Notes: generated from the sequence alone by a model not told the origin. A stretch of DNA of 54,631 nt from Candidatus Omnitrophota bacterium (GCA_016206925.1 JACQQS010000036.1:1-54631); one strand, 5' to 3'. Positions 20,190 to 29,257 are shown, numbered from the stretch's first letter. Made by a program: numbers and translations.

Positions 20190-21596
20190 TTGAGTCAAGC
20201 GAGGGAAGTAATTCTAATTTCTCTTATCAGTGTTTGTTTTGCGATGATCAGTAGCGAACTTCAGGCTGCTGATGAGGGCGAGATCGAAATCTTAAAACAA
20301 ACTATTCAACAGCAACAGCAGGTTATCGATAAGCAACAGCTGAAACTCGAAGAAGTCTTTAGAAAAATGGCTGTCCTTGAGGCGCGTCTTGACGCACAAG
20401 CTCCCCCTTTAGATGCTGCTCCGCGGCGTGTCGATTTAAACTCAGATGAAGCTGAATCATTTCCGGACTCGTCCCCTGCCAATAACGTTTTGGAAAGACC
20501 CTGGTATAGGAATATACGCGTTGACGGTTTCGGAGGCGCCGGATTTGTTTGGACGGAGGGCGGCGCCCGAAATGAGCAAGGCAATTTTTTGAACTATGAA
20601 GCAACAGTGAATTTAGAAGCCGAGGTGTGGGAAAATATCAGTTATTTTCATGAACTTCAGACCGTTCGACTTGGAGATGAAACAACCAAATTTCTGAGAA
20701 CAGGCGAAGTCTATGTCCATTTCAAGGATTTACTCCGTACTCTTTTCGGATGGGAAGGCAACTACCTTGGTCTAAAGCTCGGACGCATGGACATTCCTGT
20801 TGGAGAAGATTACCTGTTTCAAGATGTAATTGATAATCCTTTAATTACTTTGTCCGCGGCATATCCGTACGGATGGGATGAAGGTTTGGTCCTCTACGGA
20901 AAGCTGCACGGAATCAACTGGGTCGGGGCGGTCATGGATGGGACCGATGACCGTGCTTTTGAGGATGATTCAGAAAAGTTTCTCAGTTTCAAAATCTACG
21001 GCAATCCTACCGAGCATTTGTATCTCAGCGCAAGCGGCTTTCGAAATGGACGGGCGAGTAAGTCGGCCTGGGAATTTGGCGGTTCTCATTTTGAGCCTCT
21101 TGGAACCGGCGCTACAAGCTCGCTGGGGTCGAGCAGCGCAAGCGCCGTAAACGCTTATTCTTATGAATTCGACGCGCGCTACAACTTTGGTTACGAACGG
21201 TACTTGGGGCTGCAGTACGGAGCCGCCTTTGTTAGTGACAGCGGCAATTTTGACCGCACGATTCATTATGTAAAAGTCGAGCCCAAATGGGACTTAGGAG
21301 CTGCCTTTAACCACAAACTTTACATTGTGGGGCGTCTGAGCACCATAGGCACCTTTGACGACGAAGGTTATTCGTTTGATGGAAAGCCGTTTGCAGGCGG
21401 CAAGAGCAAATTTGGTTATGATTTGTCTTCGCTTGTCCGTTGGGCGCTCGGCATCGGCTATTGGTTCAATCCGCATACGTTGGTGAAAATCGAGTATTCA
21501 AGAGACGAATTTCACCTTATCGAGCAGTCCCGTTTGGTTAGATCCGGCGATGGGCGAAATTTCCTGGGCGTTGTCACAGCGCTTAAGTTTGGGTAA
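20190..21596 (+). CDS. Outer-membrane beta-barrel (porin-like) protein with N-terminal coiled coil
   Basis: The product has 468 residues and starts at TTG, six bases after AGAGGAG. A signal peptide (about 1-27, ending in LQA) is followed by a Gln-rich coiled coil (about 30-70) and then alternating hydrophobic/aromatic strands typical of a phosphate-selective-porin-like barrel (for example GNYLGLKLGRMDIPVGEDYLF). The coiled-coil-plus-barrel arrangement is common in diderms where the coil reaches the peptidoglycan. The next gene encodes a cupredoxin, and a second barrel/cupredoxin pair follows, so the barrel may deliver or house a copper protein or its substrate. The transported solute is unknown. 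Confidence 0.75.
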   Translation: MSQAREVILISLISVCFAMISSELQAADEGEIEILKQTIQQQQQVIDKQQLKLEEVFRKMAVLEARLDAQAPPLDAAPRRVDLNSDEAESFPDSSPANNVLERPWYRNIRVDGFGGAGFVWTEGGARNEQGNFLNYEATVNLEAEVWENISYFHELQTVRLGDETTKFLRTGEVYVHFKDLLRTLFGWEGNYLGLKLGRMDIPVGEDYLFQDVIDNPLITLSAAYPYGWDEGLVLYGKLHGINWVGAVMDGTDDRAFEDDSEKFLSFKIYGNPTEHLYLSASGFRNGRASKSAWEFGGSHFEPLGTGATSSLGSSSASAVNAYSYEFDARYNFGYERYLGLQYGAAFVSDSGNFDRTIHYVKVEPKWDLGAAFNHKLYIVGRLSTIGTFDDEGYSFDGKPFAGGKSKFGYDLSSLVRWALGIGYWFNPHTLVKIEYSRDEFHLIEQSRLVRSGDGRNFLGVVTALKFG

Positions 21597-21635
21597 CGGC
21601 CATCGCAGCCTTGTTCAGTTCAAAACGGTGCGCGG

Positions 21636-22391
21636 ATGACCGAAAATAGGGCAAGTAATGAAAAAAGAGGGCGAAGCTTTATAAGCCTGTGCGCAGCAGC
21701 CATTCTGGCGTACGGTGTTGCAGGTGGTTTTGTCGACGGAATCTGCAGCGCTGCCCAAGCGCCATTCTCAATTCGCGGTGCTGTGGGAATTCGAGACCGC
21801 GAAGGAAAGGCGAAGCAAGACCACAGCGGGGTTGTGGTTTTTCTAGATGATTTGACCAACCCTCCACGGCATGAGGCGCCTGCTGAGAATGCCAAGATCA
21901 GTCAAGTCGGAAAACAGTTTGTCCCCAGCGTCCTTCCGATTGCGGCGGGGGCAACAGTCGATTTTCCAAACGACGATATGGTTTATCACAATGTATTCTC
22001 ATTTTCGCAAGCGAAATCCTTCGATCTTGGAATTTATGAGCGAGGGAGCAAACGTTCCGTAACCTTTGATCAGCAGGGTCTTGTAAAAGTGTATTGCAAT
22101 ATTCATCCGCAAATGGTTGCGAACATCCTGGTTTTGCCAAACGCCTTCTTTTCCGTTACAGATTCAAAGGGCGAATTTATTCTTTCAGGGGTACCGCGCG
22201 GTGAAGCAACCGTGAGAACTTGGCACGCACGTAGCAGCGAACAGCCGGAACAGCGCATCTACGTAAAAGAAGAAGGGATTTTCGCTACGGATATGCGGCC
22301 TATCGGGAAAATAGAATTTCAGATTACGGAGGATCGTTTAGCCGTCAAGCACAAGAACAAATGGGGGCAGGATTACCCCGCCAAGTATTGA
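21636..22391 (+). CDS. Exported cupredoxin-domain protein (copy 1)
   Basis: The product has 251 residues with a signal peptide ending near residue 45. The central domain (about 105-180) has type 1 copper ligands: His in DFPNDDMVYHNVF and Cys, His and Met in VYCNIHPQM. The C-terminal part (about 175-220, FSVTDSKGEFILSGVP) looks like a carboxypeptidase-regulatory or beta-sandwich domain. This architecture matches the plastocyanin-like group annotated as methylamine-utilisation proteins. It would carry electrons or sense copper/redox state outside the inner membrane. The copy at 24347-25126 is a close paralogue with the same ending (GQDYPxKY). No strong ribosome site precedes the ATG. Confidence 0.85.
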   Translation: MTENRASNEKRGRSFISLCAAAILAYGVAGGFVDGICSAAQAPFSIRGAVGIRDREGKAKQDHSGVVVFLDDLTNPPRHEAPAENAKISQVGKQFVPSVLPIAAGATVDFPNDDMVYHNVFSFSQAKSFDLGIYERGSKRSVTFDQQGLVKVYCNIHPQMVANILVLPNAFFSVTDSKGEFILSGVPRGEATVRTWHARSSEQPEQRIYVKEEGIFATDMRPIGKIEFQITEDRLAVKHKNKWGQDYPAKY

Positions 22392-22543
22392 TATGTACCC
22401 GCCTTTAAGGAAATATTCGCTTCCATCCCCATCCGGTTACCTTTGATCTACGTCAATTCGGAGGCTATTTTCAACTATTTATAGTTACGATATTTGTGCC
22501 GATAATCTACTCGGGCTTTCATTCTTGGTGTTGTGGGGACTAA

Positions 22544-22954
22544 ATGATGATTAAGGATCAAAAGTTAGTTTTATTCACAGGAGGGGGATTCTTGTGTTTA
22601 TGGTTAGACCTGTTTCTGGGTCACGCGAGCTCAGGAATGACGCATCCGGGAATGTGGGTGCCCCTGATTTATCTGCCATGCGCGGTCATTCTGTCCGTCC
22701 TTTCGGGTTTGCACAGCACGGAGTCTGGCAAACGTCTTTTTTGTCTGGTTTGTAAAGGCGCTATTGTGATCGGACTCGTTGGTTTTTGTTTTCATTCCAT
22801 AAGACTGTGGCACGATGTGAGTAAAAGCGCCATGCAGTGGGAGGTCGTTTTTCGGCTTTTGCGTTATCCGCCTTTGCTTGCGCCTTTGGCTGTTTCTGGC
22901 TTAGGCGTGCTTGGCGTTTTGGTGACCAACTCAAATGGAGGTTCCATAAAATGA
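22544..22954 (+). CDS. Four-helix membrane protein of unknown function
   Basis: The product has 136 residues with about four hydrophobic segments and short loops; His and Cys residues lie near segment ends (LGHASSGMTHPGMW, LVCKG, FCFHSIRLWH). I do not recognise the family. Its stop codon overlaps the start codon of the second barrel (ATGA at 22951-22954), so translation is coupled. It sits between the two barrel/cupredoxin pairs and may be an inner-membrane redox or copper-handling partner; that is inference. Confidence 0.6.
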   Translation: MMIKDQKLVLFTGGGFLCLWLDLFLGHASSGMTHPGMWVPLIYLPCAVILSVLSGLHSTESGKRLFCLVCKGAIVIGLVGFCFHSIRLWHDVSKSAMQWEVVFRLLRYPPLLAPLAVSGLGVLGVLVTNSNGGSIK

Positions 22955-24387
22955 TGCGATCAACAAATAGAAACACAAATCTTGTCATTTTCTGCTTTTT
23001 CACATTTCTATTTCCCGCTGTCTGTCTTGGCGCAGACACCGATCAAACCAATGAAATAGCTCAACTCAAAGCCAAGATCAACGAACAAGACTCGCTCATC
23101 CGACAGCTGGTCGAGCGGGTGGTTCATTTGGAGAACACCGTTCCTGCGTCTTCGGCACCGGCCGCTCCCTCTGCGCTCAACAGAGTAAGCTTAGAGAGCG
23201 AGGAGCTGGGCGCGCTTCCTGCGGGGATAGTTCAGAAGGAGCCTGAAAAATTACCGCTTAAAATCAGCGGCTATATCGATATGGGTTATATAGACCAAAG
23301 CGGCAAAGGCACGGTTTCCACAAGCGCCCTTCACATCAATTCACGCGCGGACACGTTGGCCTCCGTAGGACTGGATGGTGACTCGAGTTACTTGGTGAAT
23401 GAAGTCAACTTGAATATAAAAGCCGGCTTGTCGCCCAAAGCAGAGGCGGTTTCAAATGTCTCGTTTTTGCCGAGAAAATTAACCTTCACCGCTACCGGAG
23501 GAACGGCCTTGACCGACGCGGTCGGAGTGAATCTGGCATATCTGGCCTACCGGCCCTTTGAGGAGGGAAATTTCTGGACGGACACGTTGCTAGGAGATTT
23601 GAACGTTTCCATCGGGAAATTTGATTCACCCTGGGGGATTGAATACCGGTACAATTTTTCACCCGATCGAGTCAATATCTCACGCTCCATGATGTCCATC
23701 TATTGGACGGGGTATCCGGTCGGCGTTAAGGTCCGCGGCAAGCTCTTAAAAGAAATGCTTCAACGATTTCAAAATTCGGAGTTCACTTATAATTTCGCGG
23801 TGGTCAACGGTGAACCTTGGATTGCATCGCTGGTCGATATGGATCGTGCGACCAGCAAGCGGCGCACGCTTGTAGGACGATTGTCGTACGGTTTAGATAT
23901 TTTTGATGGTTTTTTTGAATCCGGCTTCTCGTTTGCCAACGGAGCCAGGATCAATCAGGGGGATGAGGGAACCAATCAATACTCACTCGGTGCTGATGTG
24001 CGATTCGAACGCGGGCCTTGGACTACGCGCGCTGAAATTGATTATTCCGATCTCGACGCGGCTCGTAATGGGTCAAGCCAAGCCATTCGTTTCCAGCACT
24101 GGTACGTGGAGAGTTTTTACGAAATTTCGAAACCAGGGCTTTTGCCTTCCTGGGTACCCGTGGTTAGCTTAACGCCTTATTACCGTTATGACAGGCGCTA
24201 TCTGACCACGCTCTTCTCCGCCGTCTTTCCAGCAGTTTCGGTGACCAATGTAGGTCGAAATACATTGGGCTTGCGCTATATCCTGCGCTCGGGCACTATG
24301 CTGAAGCTTGAGTACGAGCTCGTATCTGAGAAAGGAACCAAGGTTAATGATGACATATTCCTTGCCTCATTTGTTCAGGAGTTTTAA
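22951..24387 (+). CDS. Outer-membrane beta-barrel porin, OmpL/BBP2-like
   Basis: The product has 478 residues from the ATG at 22951, which has GGAGG nine bases upstream. A signal peptide (about 1-29) and a short coiled coil (about 35-65) precede a barrel with FDSPWGIEYRYNFSPDRVN and SMMSIYWTGYPVGVKVRG, features of the putative beta-barrel porin-2 family. It has the same coil-plus-barrel plan as 20190-21596 but is not a close copy. It is followed, with overlap, by the second cupredoxin. The pair of pairs suggests duplication of a module in which a barrel and an extracytoplasmic copper protein act together. Confidence 0.75.
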   Translation: MMRSTNRNTNLVIFCFFTFLFPAVCLGADTDQTNEIAQLKAKINEQDSLIRQLVERVVHLENTVPASSAPAAPSALNRVSLESEELGALPAGIVQKEPEKLPLKISGYIDMGYIDQSGKGTVSTSALHINSRADTLASVGLDGDSSYLVNEVNLNIKAGLSPKAEAVSNVSFLPRKLTFTATGGTALTDAVGVNLAYLAYRPFEEGNFWTDTLLGDLNVSIGKFDSPWGIEYRYNFSPDRVNISRSMMSIYWTGYPVGVKVRGKLLKEMLQRFQNSEFTYNFAVVNGEPWIASLVDMDRATSKRRTLVGRLSYGLDIFDGFFESGFSFANGARINQGDEGTNQYSLGADVRFERGPWTTRAEIDYSDLDAARNGSSQAIRFQHWYVESFYEISKPGLLPSWVPVVSLTPYYRYDRRYLTTLFSAVFPAVSVTNVGRNTLGLRYILRSGTMLKLEYELVSEKGTKVNDDIFLASFVQEF

Positions 24388-25126
24388 CATTTCGCGGAGG
24401 GTTAGAAGGCGCCTTGCCGCGCTTATCGCCGTTTTGTTTTTGGGAACCGTAGGACTGGGCTCAACCGCCGTTCCCGGATTTGCGGCGAGTGCCCCCTCGG
24501 TTCGAGGGTCCGTGACCATTGTAGACAAAGAGGGCCGGCCGAAGTCCAACCACGAGGGTGTTGTGGTGTTTCTGGACGAATTGGAGCAGGGGGCTGTTTC
24601 TGCCGCGCCGTCTCCGCTGGCGCATGCAGAGATCCGGCAGAACAATAAACAGTTTTCCCCCAGGGTGCTGCCTATCTTAGCCGGCACTACCGTTGACTTT
24701 CCCAATGACGACACCGTGCACCATAACGTGTTTTCGCTGTCGCGCACCAAGCCTTTTGATTTGGGGATTTACGGGCAAGCGGTGAAAAAGTCTGTGACAT
24801 TTGACCAGCCTGGTTTGGTGAAAATTTACTGCAACATCCATCCCAATATGGTGGCGTACCTTTTGGTTCTCGCAAATCCCTATTTTACCGTTACCGATTC
24901 CAAAGGAGAATTTGTCATTCACGAAGTACCTTTGGGGGTCGCAATCATCAGAGCGTGGCACTCCAAGAGCCGCCAGGAAGCGGAGCAGAAAATTCATGTG
25001 ACGGCGGAAGGCGTAAGAGACATTCGCTTGAACGTGTCTCAAGACGTGCATTTTGAAATACAGGAAGAAACTATCTCCATCGAGCATAAGAATAAAACCG
25101 GTCAGGATTACCCCGAGAAATATTGA
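24347..25126 (+). CDS. Exported cupredoxin-domain protein (copy 2)
   Basis: The product has 259 residues from ATG 24347, which overlaps the barrel gene by 41 bases; an AAGG sequence lies just upstream. A twin-arginine-free signal peptide with a basic start (RRVRRR) and hydrophobic core ends near residue 48. Copper ligands are conserved: His in DFPNDDTVHHNVF and Cys-His-Met in IYCNIHPNM. The C-terminal beta domain repeats that of copy 1. Expected role is electron transfer or redox sensing in the periplasm. The stop overlaps the start of the sensor kinase by one base, which ties this protein to signalling. Confidence 0.85.
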   Translation: MMTYSLPHLFRSFNISRRVRRRLAALIAVLFLGTVGLGSTAVPGFAASAPSVRGSVTIVDKEGRPKSNHEGVVVFLDELEQGAVSAAPSPLAHAEIRQNNKQFSPRVLPILAGTTVDFPNDDTVHHNVFSLSRTKPFDLGIYGQAVKKSVTFDQPGLVKIYCNIHPNMVAYLLVLANPYFTVTDSKGEFVIHEVPLGVAIIRAWHSKSRQEAEQKIHVTAEGVRDIRLNVSQDVHFEIQEETISIEHKNKTGQDYPEKY

Positions 25127-26964
25127 TGGCGCTTAAACTCGGCCAAAAGCTTTTGATCTGCATTACCCTCTTGGTCACTGGGTTAGTAATGGCTATTATG
25201 GCCACGATTCATTTCTCGATTACCAACGCTGTGCGCGACGAGATTCAAAATGATCTTTCAGGCGTGCAAAAAGTTTTTGAGGAATTCCAGCGTTTGCGCA
25301 GTCAAGAGCTCTTGGCCAACGCCCGAACGGTCGCCGAGATTCCGCAGTTAAAAGCGGTGGTCACGACCCCGGACATCGATCATGCTACGCTTTTGGATAC
25401 GGCGCGGGAAGTTCAAAAGCTTACCAAGAGCGATCTTTTTATGCTGTGTGACGCGCGCGGGGAGCTCCTGGTCAGCGTGACGGAGCCCGACAAATATCAA
25501 GAAGATGTTACCGGCGATCCCGCTTTCGCCGCGGCGCTTCAGAGGAAATTCTATCAAGGCGTGCGGGTGGTAGGAAACCAAATCTACCAAGTAGTTGCCG
25601 GCCCTTTTCTTTTAGAGAACGATGTGGTGGGGGCGTTGCTTGTCGGATTTTCCATTAATTCCATACGGGTACAGTCGCTGGAACAAATGCTGAGTTGTCA
25701 GTTGGCCGTCGTGGGCCCCGGGGCCATGGTTACTTCTCAAAGCTCCGCGGCTTTTTTCGAAAAATTAGAGCAAATGAAACTCCTGAGTAAGAAAGGCCAG
25801 GTTGGTAGCGGTATTCATACGCAGATGGTGGAAGGAGAAAGGTATATCTTCTTCTGGGCACCGTTCGGCCAAGATGAATTTGTTGAAATTTATTATGCGA
25901 TGGCCCGCTCTCTGGATAAGGAGCTGGCTGCTTTTCGCAATTTGCGGAGAAAACTGATCTTTCTTACGATAATAATCCTGTGCGTGGCTCTGGGGATCGG
26001 GTGGTTTTTCTCGCGAGGGATCACGCAATCCATACAGGTGCTCGTTGAAGGGACTAGGAAGATCTCCGGGGGGGACCTCCAGACACGCATCAAGGTTTCT
26101 TCGAAAGACGAGATCGGCGACCTGGGCGTGGCTTTTAATCGTATGGTGGAAGATTTACAGAAAACGACGGTCTCACGCGACGCTTTGGCCAAAGAGATCA
26201 CCGAACGCAAGAGGTACGAGCAAATCGCCATTCAATCCGAAAAAATGGCTATGGCAGGCGAACTGGCCTTTGGAGTTGCCCATGAGGTTAAAAATCCGCT
26301 GGCCATCTTGCTTCAGGGGATCGATTACCTCACCTCATATGCGAAAAGTGACGATAAGAACGTGCCCGGGCTGCTGGAAGACATGACGCGAGCGGTTAAG
26401 CGCGCCGATTATGTCGTCAGAGGGCTGCTTGACTTAGGGAGATCCACGCGTTTTGAGTTCAAGCCCGAAGACTTAAATCCCATTATCGATAGCGTTTTGC
26501 TCCTGCTCAAGCGCCATCTAGAAACAGGCCGGATTCGTATCATCAAGAATTTTGCGGATAACTTTCCAAAAATATCAGTCGATCGGGGGAAAATGATGAG
26601 TGTATTCGTGAATCTTTTGTCCAATGCTGCGGATGCGATGCCTCCCGGCGGATCGATTACGATCACAGCTGCCTTACAGGATCTCACGGAAGTGGGTTCT
26701 CATGTGGGCCGCAGGAAGGAAGATACGTTTAAAGTAGGCCAGGAGGTTGCCGTGATTAAGATTGAGGATACGGGGTCCGGCATTCCAGAGGATGCTTTAC
26801 CGCATATTTTTGACCCTTTTTTTACCACAAGACGCGGCAGAGGGGGGACAGGGCTTGGGCTGTCCGTGGCCAAAAATATCGTAGAAATGCACCATGGGAC
26901 GATTGAGCTTACCAATAGAGAGGAAGGAGGTGCCCGGGCCACCATCATGTTGCCTATGGGATGA
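25126..26964 (+). CDS. Membrane sensor histidine kinase (Cache-HAMP-HisKA-HATPase)
   Basis: The product has 612 residues. A membrane helix (8-29) is followed by a Cache-type extracytoplasmic sensor of about 240 residues, a second helix (about 275-297), a HAMP linker, the phospho-accepting H box VAHEVKNPLAIL (H386), an N box NLLSNAADAMP and G boxes DTGSGIP and GRGGTGLGLSVAKN. It should autophosphorylate on H386 after sensing a ligand outside the inner membrane. The start ATG overlaps the cupredoxin stop, so it is the last gene of the cluster. No response regulator gene is present in the window, which makes it an orphan kinase. Confidence 0.92.
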   Translation: MALKLGQKLLICITLLVTGLVMAIMATIHFSITNAVRDEIQNDLSGVQKVFEEFQRLRSQELLANARTVAEIPQLKAVVTTPDIDHATLLDTAREVQKLTKSDLFMLCDARGELLVSVTEPDKYQEDVTGDPAFAAALQRKFYQGVRVVGNQIYQVVAGPFLLENDVVGALLVGFSINSIRVQSLEQMLSCQLAVVGPGAMVTSQSSAAFFEKLEQMKLLSKKGQVGSGIHTQMVEGERYIFFWAPFGQDEFVEIYYAMARSLDKELAAFRNLRRKLIFLTIIILCVALGIGWFFSRGITQSIQVLVEGTRKISGGDLQTRIKVSSKDEIGDLGVAFNRMVEDLQKTTVSRDALAKEITERKRYEQIAIQSEKMAMAGELAFGVAHEVKNPLAILLQGIDYLTSYAKSDDKNVPGLLEDMTRAVKRADYVVRGLLDLGRSTRFEFKPEDLNPIIDSVLLLLKRHLETGRIRIIKNFADNFPKISVDRGKMMSVFVNLLSNAADAMPPGGSITITAALQDLTEVGSHVGRRKEDTFKVGQEVAVIKIEDTGSGIPEDALPHIFDPFFTTRRGRGGTGLGLSVAKNIVEMHHGTIELTNREEGGARATIMLPMG

Positions 26965-27090
26965 GACAGGGGTAAAAGAGGGGATATGCCCGATAGGTAA
27001 GAATTTATTTTTGGATGACGAACTTAGAACCTGTTAGGTAAACGGCAAGTATTAAAGCGTTGTCTCTTTTGCGCTTTCACCTTTGACTTT

Positions 27091-27139
27091 GTAGGAGAGG
27101 TGGCTGCGTAGCATCCCAAACATGCGCAGTCACCTCTAC
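27091..27139. repeat. Inverted repeat built from tRNA-Ser 5' sequence
   Basis: GGAGAGGTGGCTG, identical to the first 13 bases of both tRNA-Ser genes, is followed 15 bases later by CGCAGTCACCTCT, nearly its reverse complement. The result is a 13-bp stem with one G-T pair. It lies 100 bases before the leader of tRNA-Ser(TGA). There is no T-run. Confidence 0.6.
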
Positions 27140-27172
27140 ATTAATTGATCAAAGCATCGTGCAAGGTGAACG

Positions 27173-27238
27173 GCCCCGTTTTTAGTTTCACCGTCCGCCC
27201 GTGGACTTGACGGGAAACGGGGCGACGCATCCTGCGAC
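27173..27238 (+). repeat. Structured leader repeat in front of tRNA-Ser(TGA)
   Basis: Second good copy of the leader: outer stem GCCCCGTTT with AAACGGGGC, inner hairpin CCCGT-ggactt-gACGGG, then GACGCATCCTGCGAC up to the first tRNA base. Compared with the copy at 18658-18724, the inner stem differs in sequence but still pairs, which suggests selection on RNA structure. Confidence 0.75.
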
Positions 27239-27325
27239 GGAGAGGTGGCTGAGCGGTTGAAAGCGGCGGTCTTGAAAACCGTTAGGGACGCAAGTCTCTC
27301 GTGGGTTCGAATCCTACCCTCTCCG
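27239..27325 (+). tRNA. tRNA-Ser (anticodon TGA)
   Basis: The 87-base class II tRNA has acceptor stem GGAGAGG with CCTCTCC, anticodon loop CTTGAAA (TGA, reading UCA and other UCN), a long variable arm and T arm GTGGG-TTCGAAT-CCTAC. CCA is encoded after the discriminator G (27326-27328). Confidence 0.97.
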
Positions 27326-27404
27326 CCATTAGGGTCTCATTTAACGCAACAGATGCTGGAGAACGAATAAGGTGTCTTCGTGAAACGAGTTCTAGTTAGA
27401 TGCA

Positions 27405-28271
27405 TTAAATCGCTTTAGCGCGCTTGAGGAATGAAGCCCCGGCCATGCCGATACCGAGCAGTATGAACGTGGCAGGTTCGGGAATAACGCCTTGGTTAAC
27501 GCCGCCCTCATCGACTTGGCCTCTTCCTGCGACGGAAAGAATCTGCCCGAATCGATCAATATCAACCGCGTTGAGGCCAAAATCGCCCAGGAAGATATTG
27601 TGTGAAAAATTGCCGTTAACATCGCCGTTTGTTAACCCCAAGCCGGCGCCAAAAGCGGTAACAGCGATACCGGACTCATCTTGATTAAAAGCAGTACTGG
27701 TAGCAACGAAGGGAAGATAACCGAACCACCCGCCGTTTGGGGTCAGGTGGGCCCCACTGTTTCCTTCTGCCATTGCGAATAATCCGCCGCCTGCGTTTAA
27801 GAAACTAATAATGTCGGCAGATCGTGCATTTAGGATATCAAGCTCTGCTTGCCTTAGAAGCCCTCCAAAATCGGAAGCAACGACGATCGCGCTGTAAACA
27901 GAACCCAGATTGTCCAATGCGCCGCCCAACGTTGTGAAATCATGGTGATCGAAATCCACGCCGTTGGTGTACCCGCTTGCAACAATGCCGTTCACGCCGC
28001 GCGTGTGGCCGCCCGGGACGGCGCCTTTGGATTCTACAAAGAGAAGCTTTCCGACAGCGGCAAAAGGGTTAAAGGCCACGTTATTAACGAAATTGATAGC
28101 CGCATTAATAATATTGCGCGCCCCGGCTGCATTCCCGCCGATCGTCGCATGAAAGTCGGGATCGTGTCCGGTTAGGAAAATTGAACCCGCCAAGGCCGGC
28201 GCGATGGTTAAAAAAGGAAATATTAGAGTAAAAACAAGTACACTAAGAAACCTTCGATGAGTTATTCGCAT
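27405..28271 (-). CDS. PEP-CTERM exported protein
   Basis: The product has 288 residues. A signal peptide (about 1-24, ending APALA) starts the protein and the C-terminus carries the exosortase sorting signal: PEPAT, a hydrophobic helix and the basic tail LKRAKAI. In this system the C-terminal segment is cut by an exosortase and the protein is released to the surface or matrix. The body begins IFLTGHDPDFHAT and contains DIISFLNAGGGLFAMAEG, which suggests a ThuA or glutamine-amidotransferase-like fold (weak). The start ATG at 28271 has AAGGGA seven bases upstream; an earlier in-frame start lacks support. No exosortase is in the window. Confidence 0.85.
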   Translation of the reverse strand: MRITHRRFLSVLVFTLIFPFLTIAPALAGSIFLTGHDPDFHATIGGNAAGARNIINAAINFVNNVAFNPFAAVGKLLFVESKGAVPGGHTRGVNGIVASGYTNGVDFDHHDFTTLGGALDNLGSVYSAIVVASDFGGLLRQAELDILNARSADIISFLNAGGGLFAMAEGNSGAHLTPNGGWFGYLPFVATSTAFNQDESGIAVTAFGAGLGLTNGDVNGNFSHNIFLGDFGLNAVDIDRFGQILSVAGRGQVDEGGVNQGVIPEPATFILLGIGMAGASFLKRAKAI

Positions 28272-28522
28272 TTTGAATTCCCTTATCTTTAGGTTAAACC
28301 TGAAAACTGTGAAAATTGAAAGCGTTAAATAAGGTGCAAGCGCCATACCATCCCCTTTTTTCTTTTCTGCGGCGCGGTGTTAAGGGGTTTTACAGTTATG
28401 AGACGTAAAAGAGGTGATAAGTTGAGTAATGTTAAAATTGCTTATCAAGCTGTAGAAATTTTTAGACTTTTGTTTTGGACTAAACAGGAGAGCCAATGGG
28501 AAAGGAAAGACTACGACAAGGC

Positions 28523-29257
28523 TTAATCGTAACGCTCATGAAATATTTGATCCGCCGCGTAACCAAGATCAAGGCAAACTTGCTTGACCGCCTGAATCAT
28601 ATCATTCAAACCGCAGATGTAAACGCGTCTTCGCTTGGGTTCTCGAAAATATTTTCCGATAAGCGCTTGGGCATACCCCTTCTCGCCTTTCCACTCCGGC
28701 GTTGAGCGGCTGACGGTGGGAATGTATTTGAAATTAGGATAACGCTTCTCAAGCGCACGCCATTCATTTTCATAGGGGATCGCGTTGTCAAACCGCACAC
28801 CGAAGAGCAGAGAAAAATCCTTCCGGAAACCGTTTTCAAGAAGCGTGTGGATCATGCTTCGAAACGGTGCGATGCCTGTGCCGGTTGCCACAAACACCGG
28901 TTCGAAATCAATTTCTTCCGGCAGAATGAATTTTCCGTACGGTCCCTGAATCTGGATTTCCTCACCGCCTTTCATATGCCAAAGCCAATGGGTGACGGCG
29001 CCGCCCTCGACCAATTTGATACAGAGGTCGATATGATCGCCGGAAGACGGAGCGGAAGCAATCGAGTAAGGGCGTTTCGTCACGCGGCCGTCATGGGGGT
29101 AAAAAACGGTTATGAATTGGCCCGCCGTAAATTCAAACCGCGTGCCCGGGGCGAAATGGAACTCAATATGGCGCGTCTCGTTGCCAAACTCTTTGATGTT
29201 CTGTGCGGTAGCGAATATTTTGGGGTTGATTTTTCTTGCATGAGTTGTTTGCGTCAC
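28523..29257 (-). CDS. Ferredoxin-NAD(P)+ reductase-like FAD oxidoreductase
   Basis: The product has 244 residues. The FAD domain has RPYSIAS (62-68); the NAD(P) domain has GTGIAPFRS (126-134) and ends with CGLNDMIQAVKQVCLDLGY, and the last residues HERYD are typical for the family. It transfers electrons between NAD(P)H and a one-electron carrier in the cytoplasm. There is no ferredoxin domain or neighbour to define the partner. It stands alone between the PEP-CTERM gene and the divergent AI-2E family transporter. Confidence 0.9.
   Translation of the reverse strand: MTQTTHARKINPKIFATAQNIKEFGNETRHIEFHFAPGTRFEFTAGQFITVFYPHDGRVTKRPYSIASAPSSGDHIDLCIKLVEGGAVTHWLWHMKGGEEIQIQGPYGKFILPEEIDFEPVFVATGTGIAPFRSMIHTLLENGFRKDFSLLFGVRFDNAIPYENEWRALEKRYPNFKYIPTVSRSTPEWKGEKGYAQALIGKYFREPKRRRVYICGLNDMIQAVKQVCLDLGYAADQIFHERYD

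Noticed and set aside
20051-20254. Forward frame of 67 codons before the first barrel gene
   Set aside because: No ribosome site or resemblance, and it overlaps the barrel gene, which has a well-placed AGAGGAG and signal peptide.
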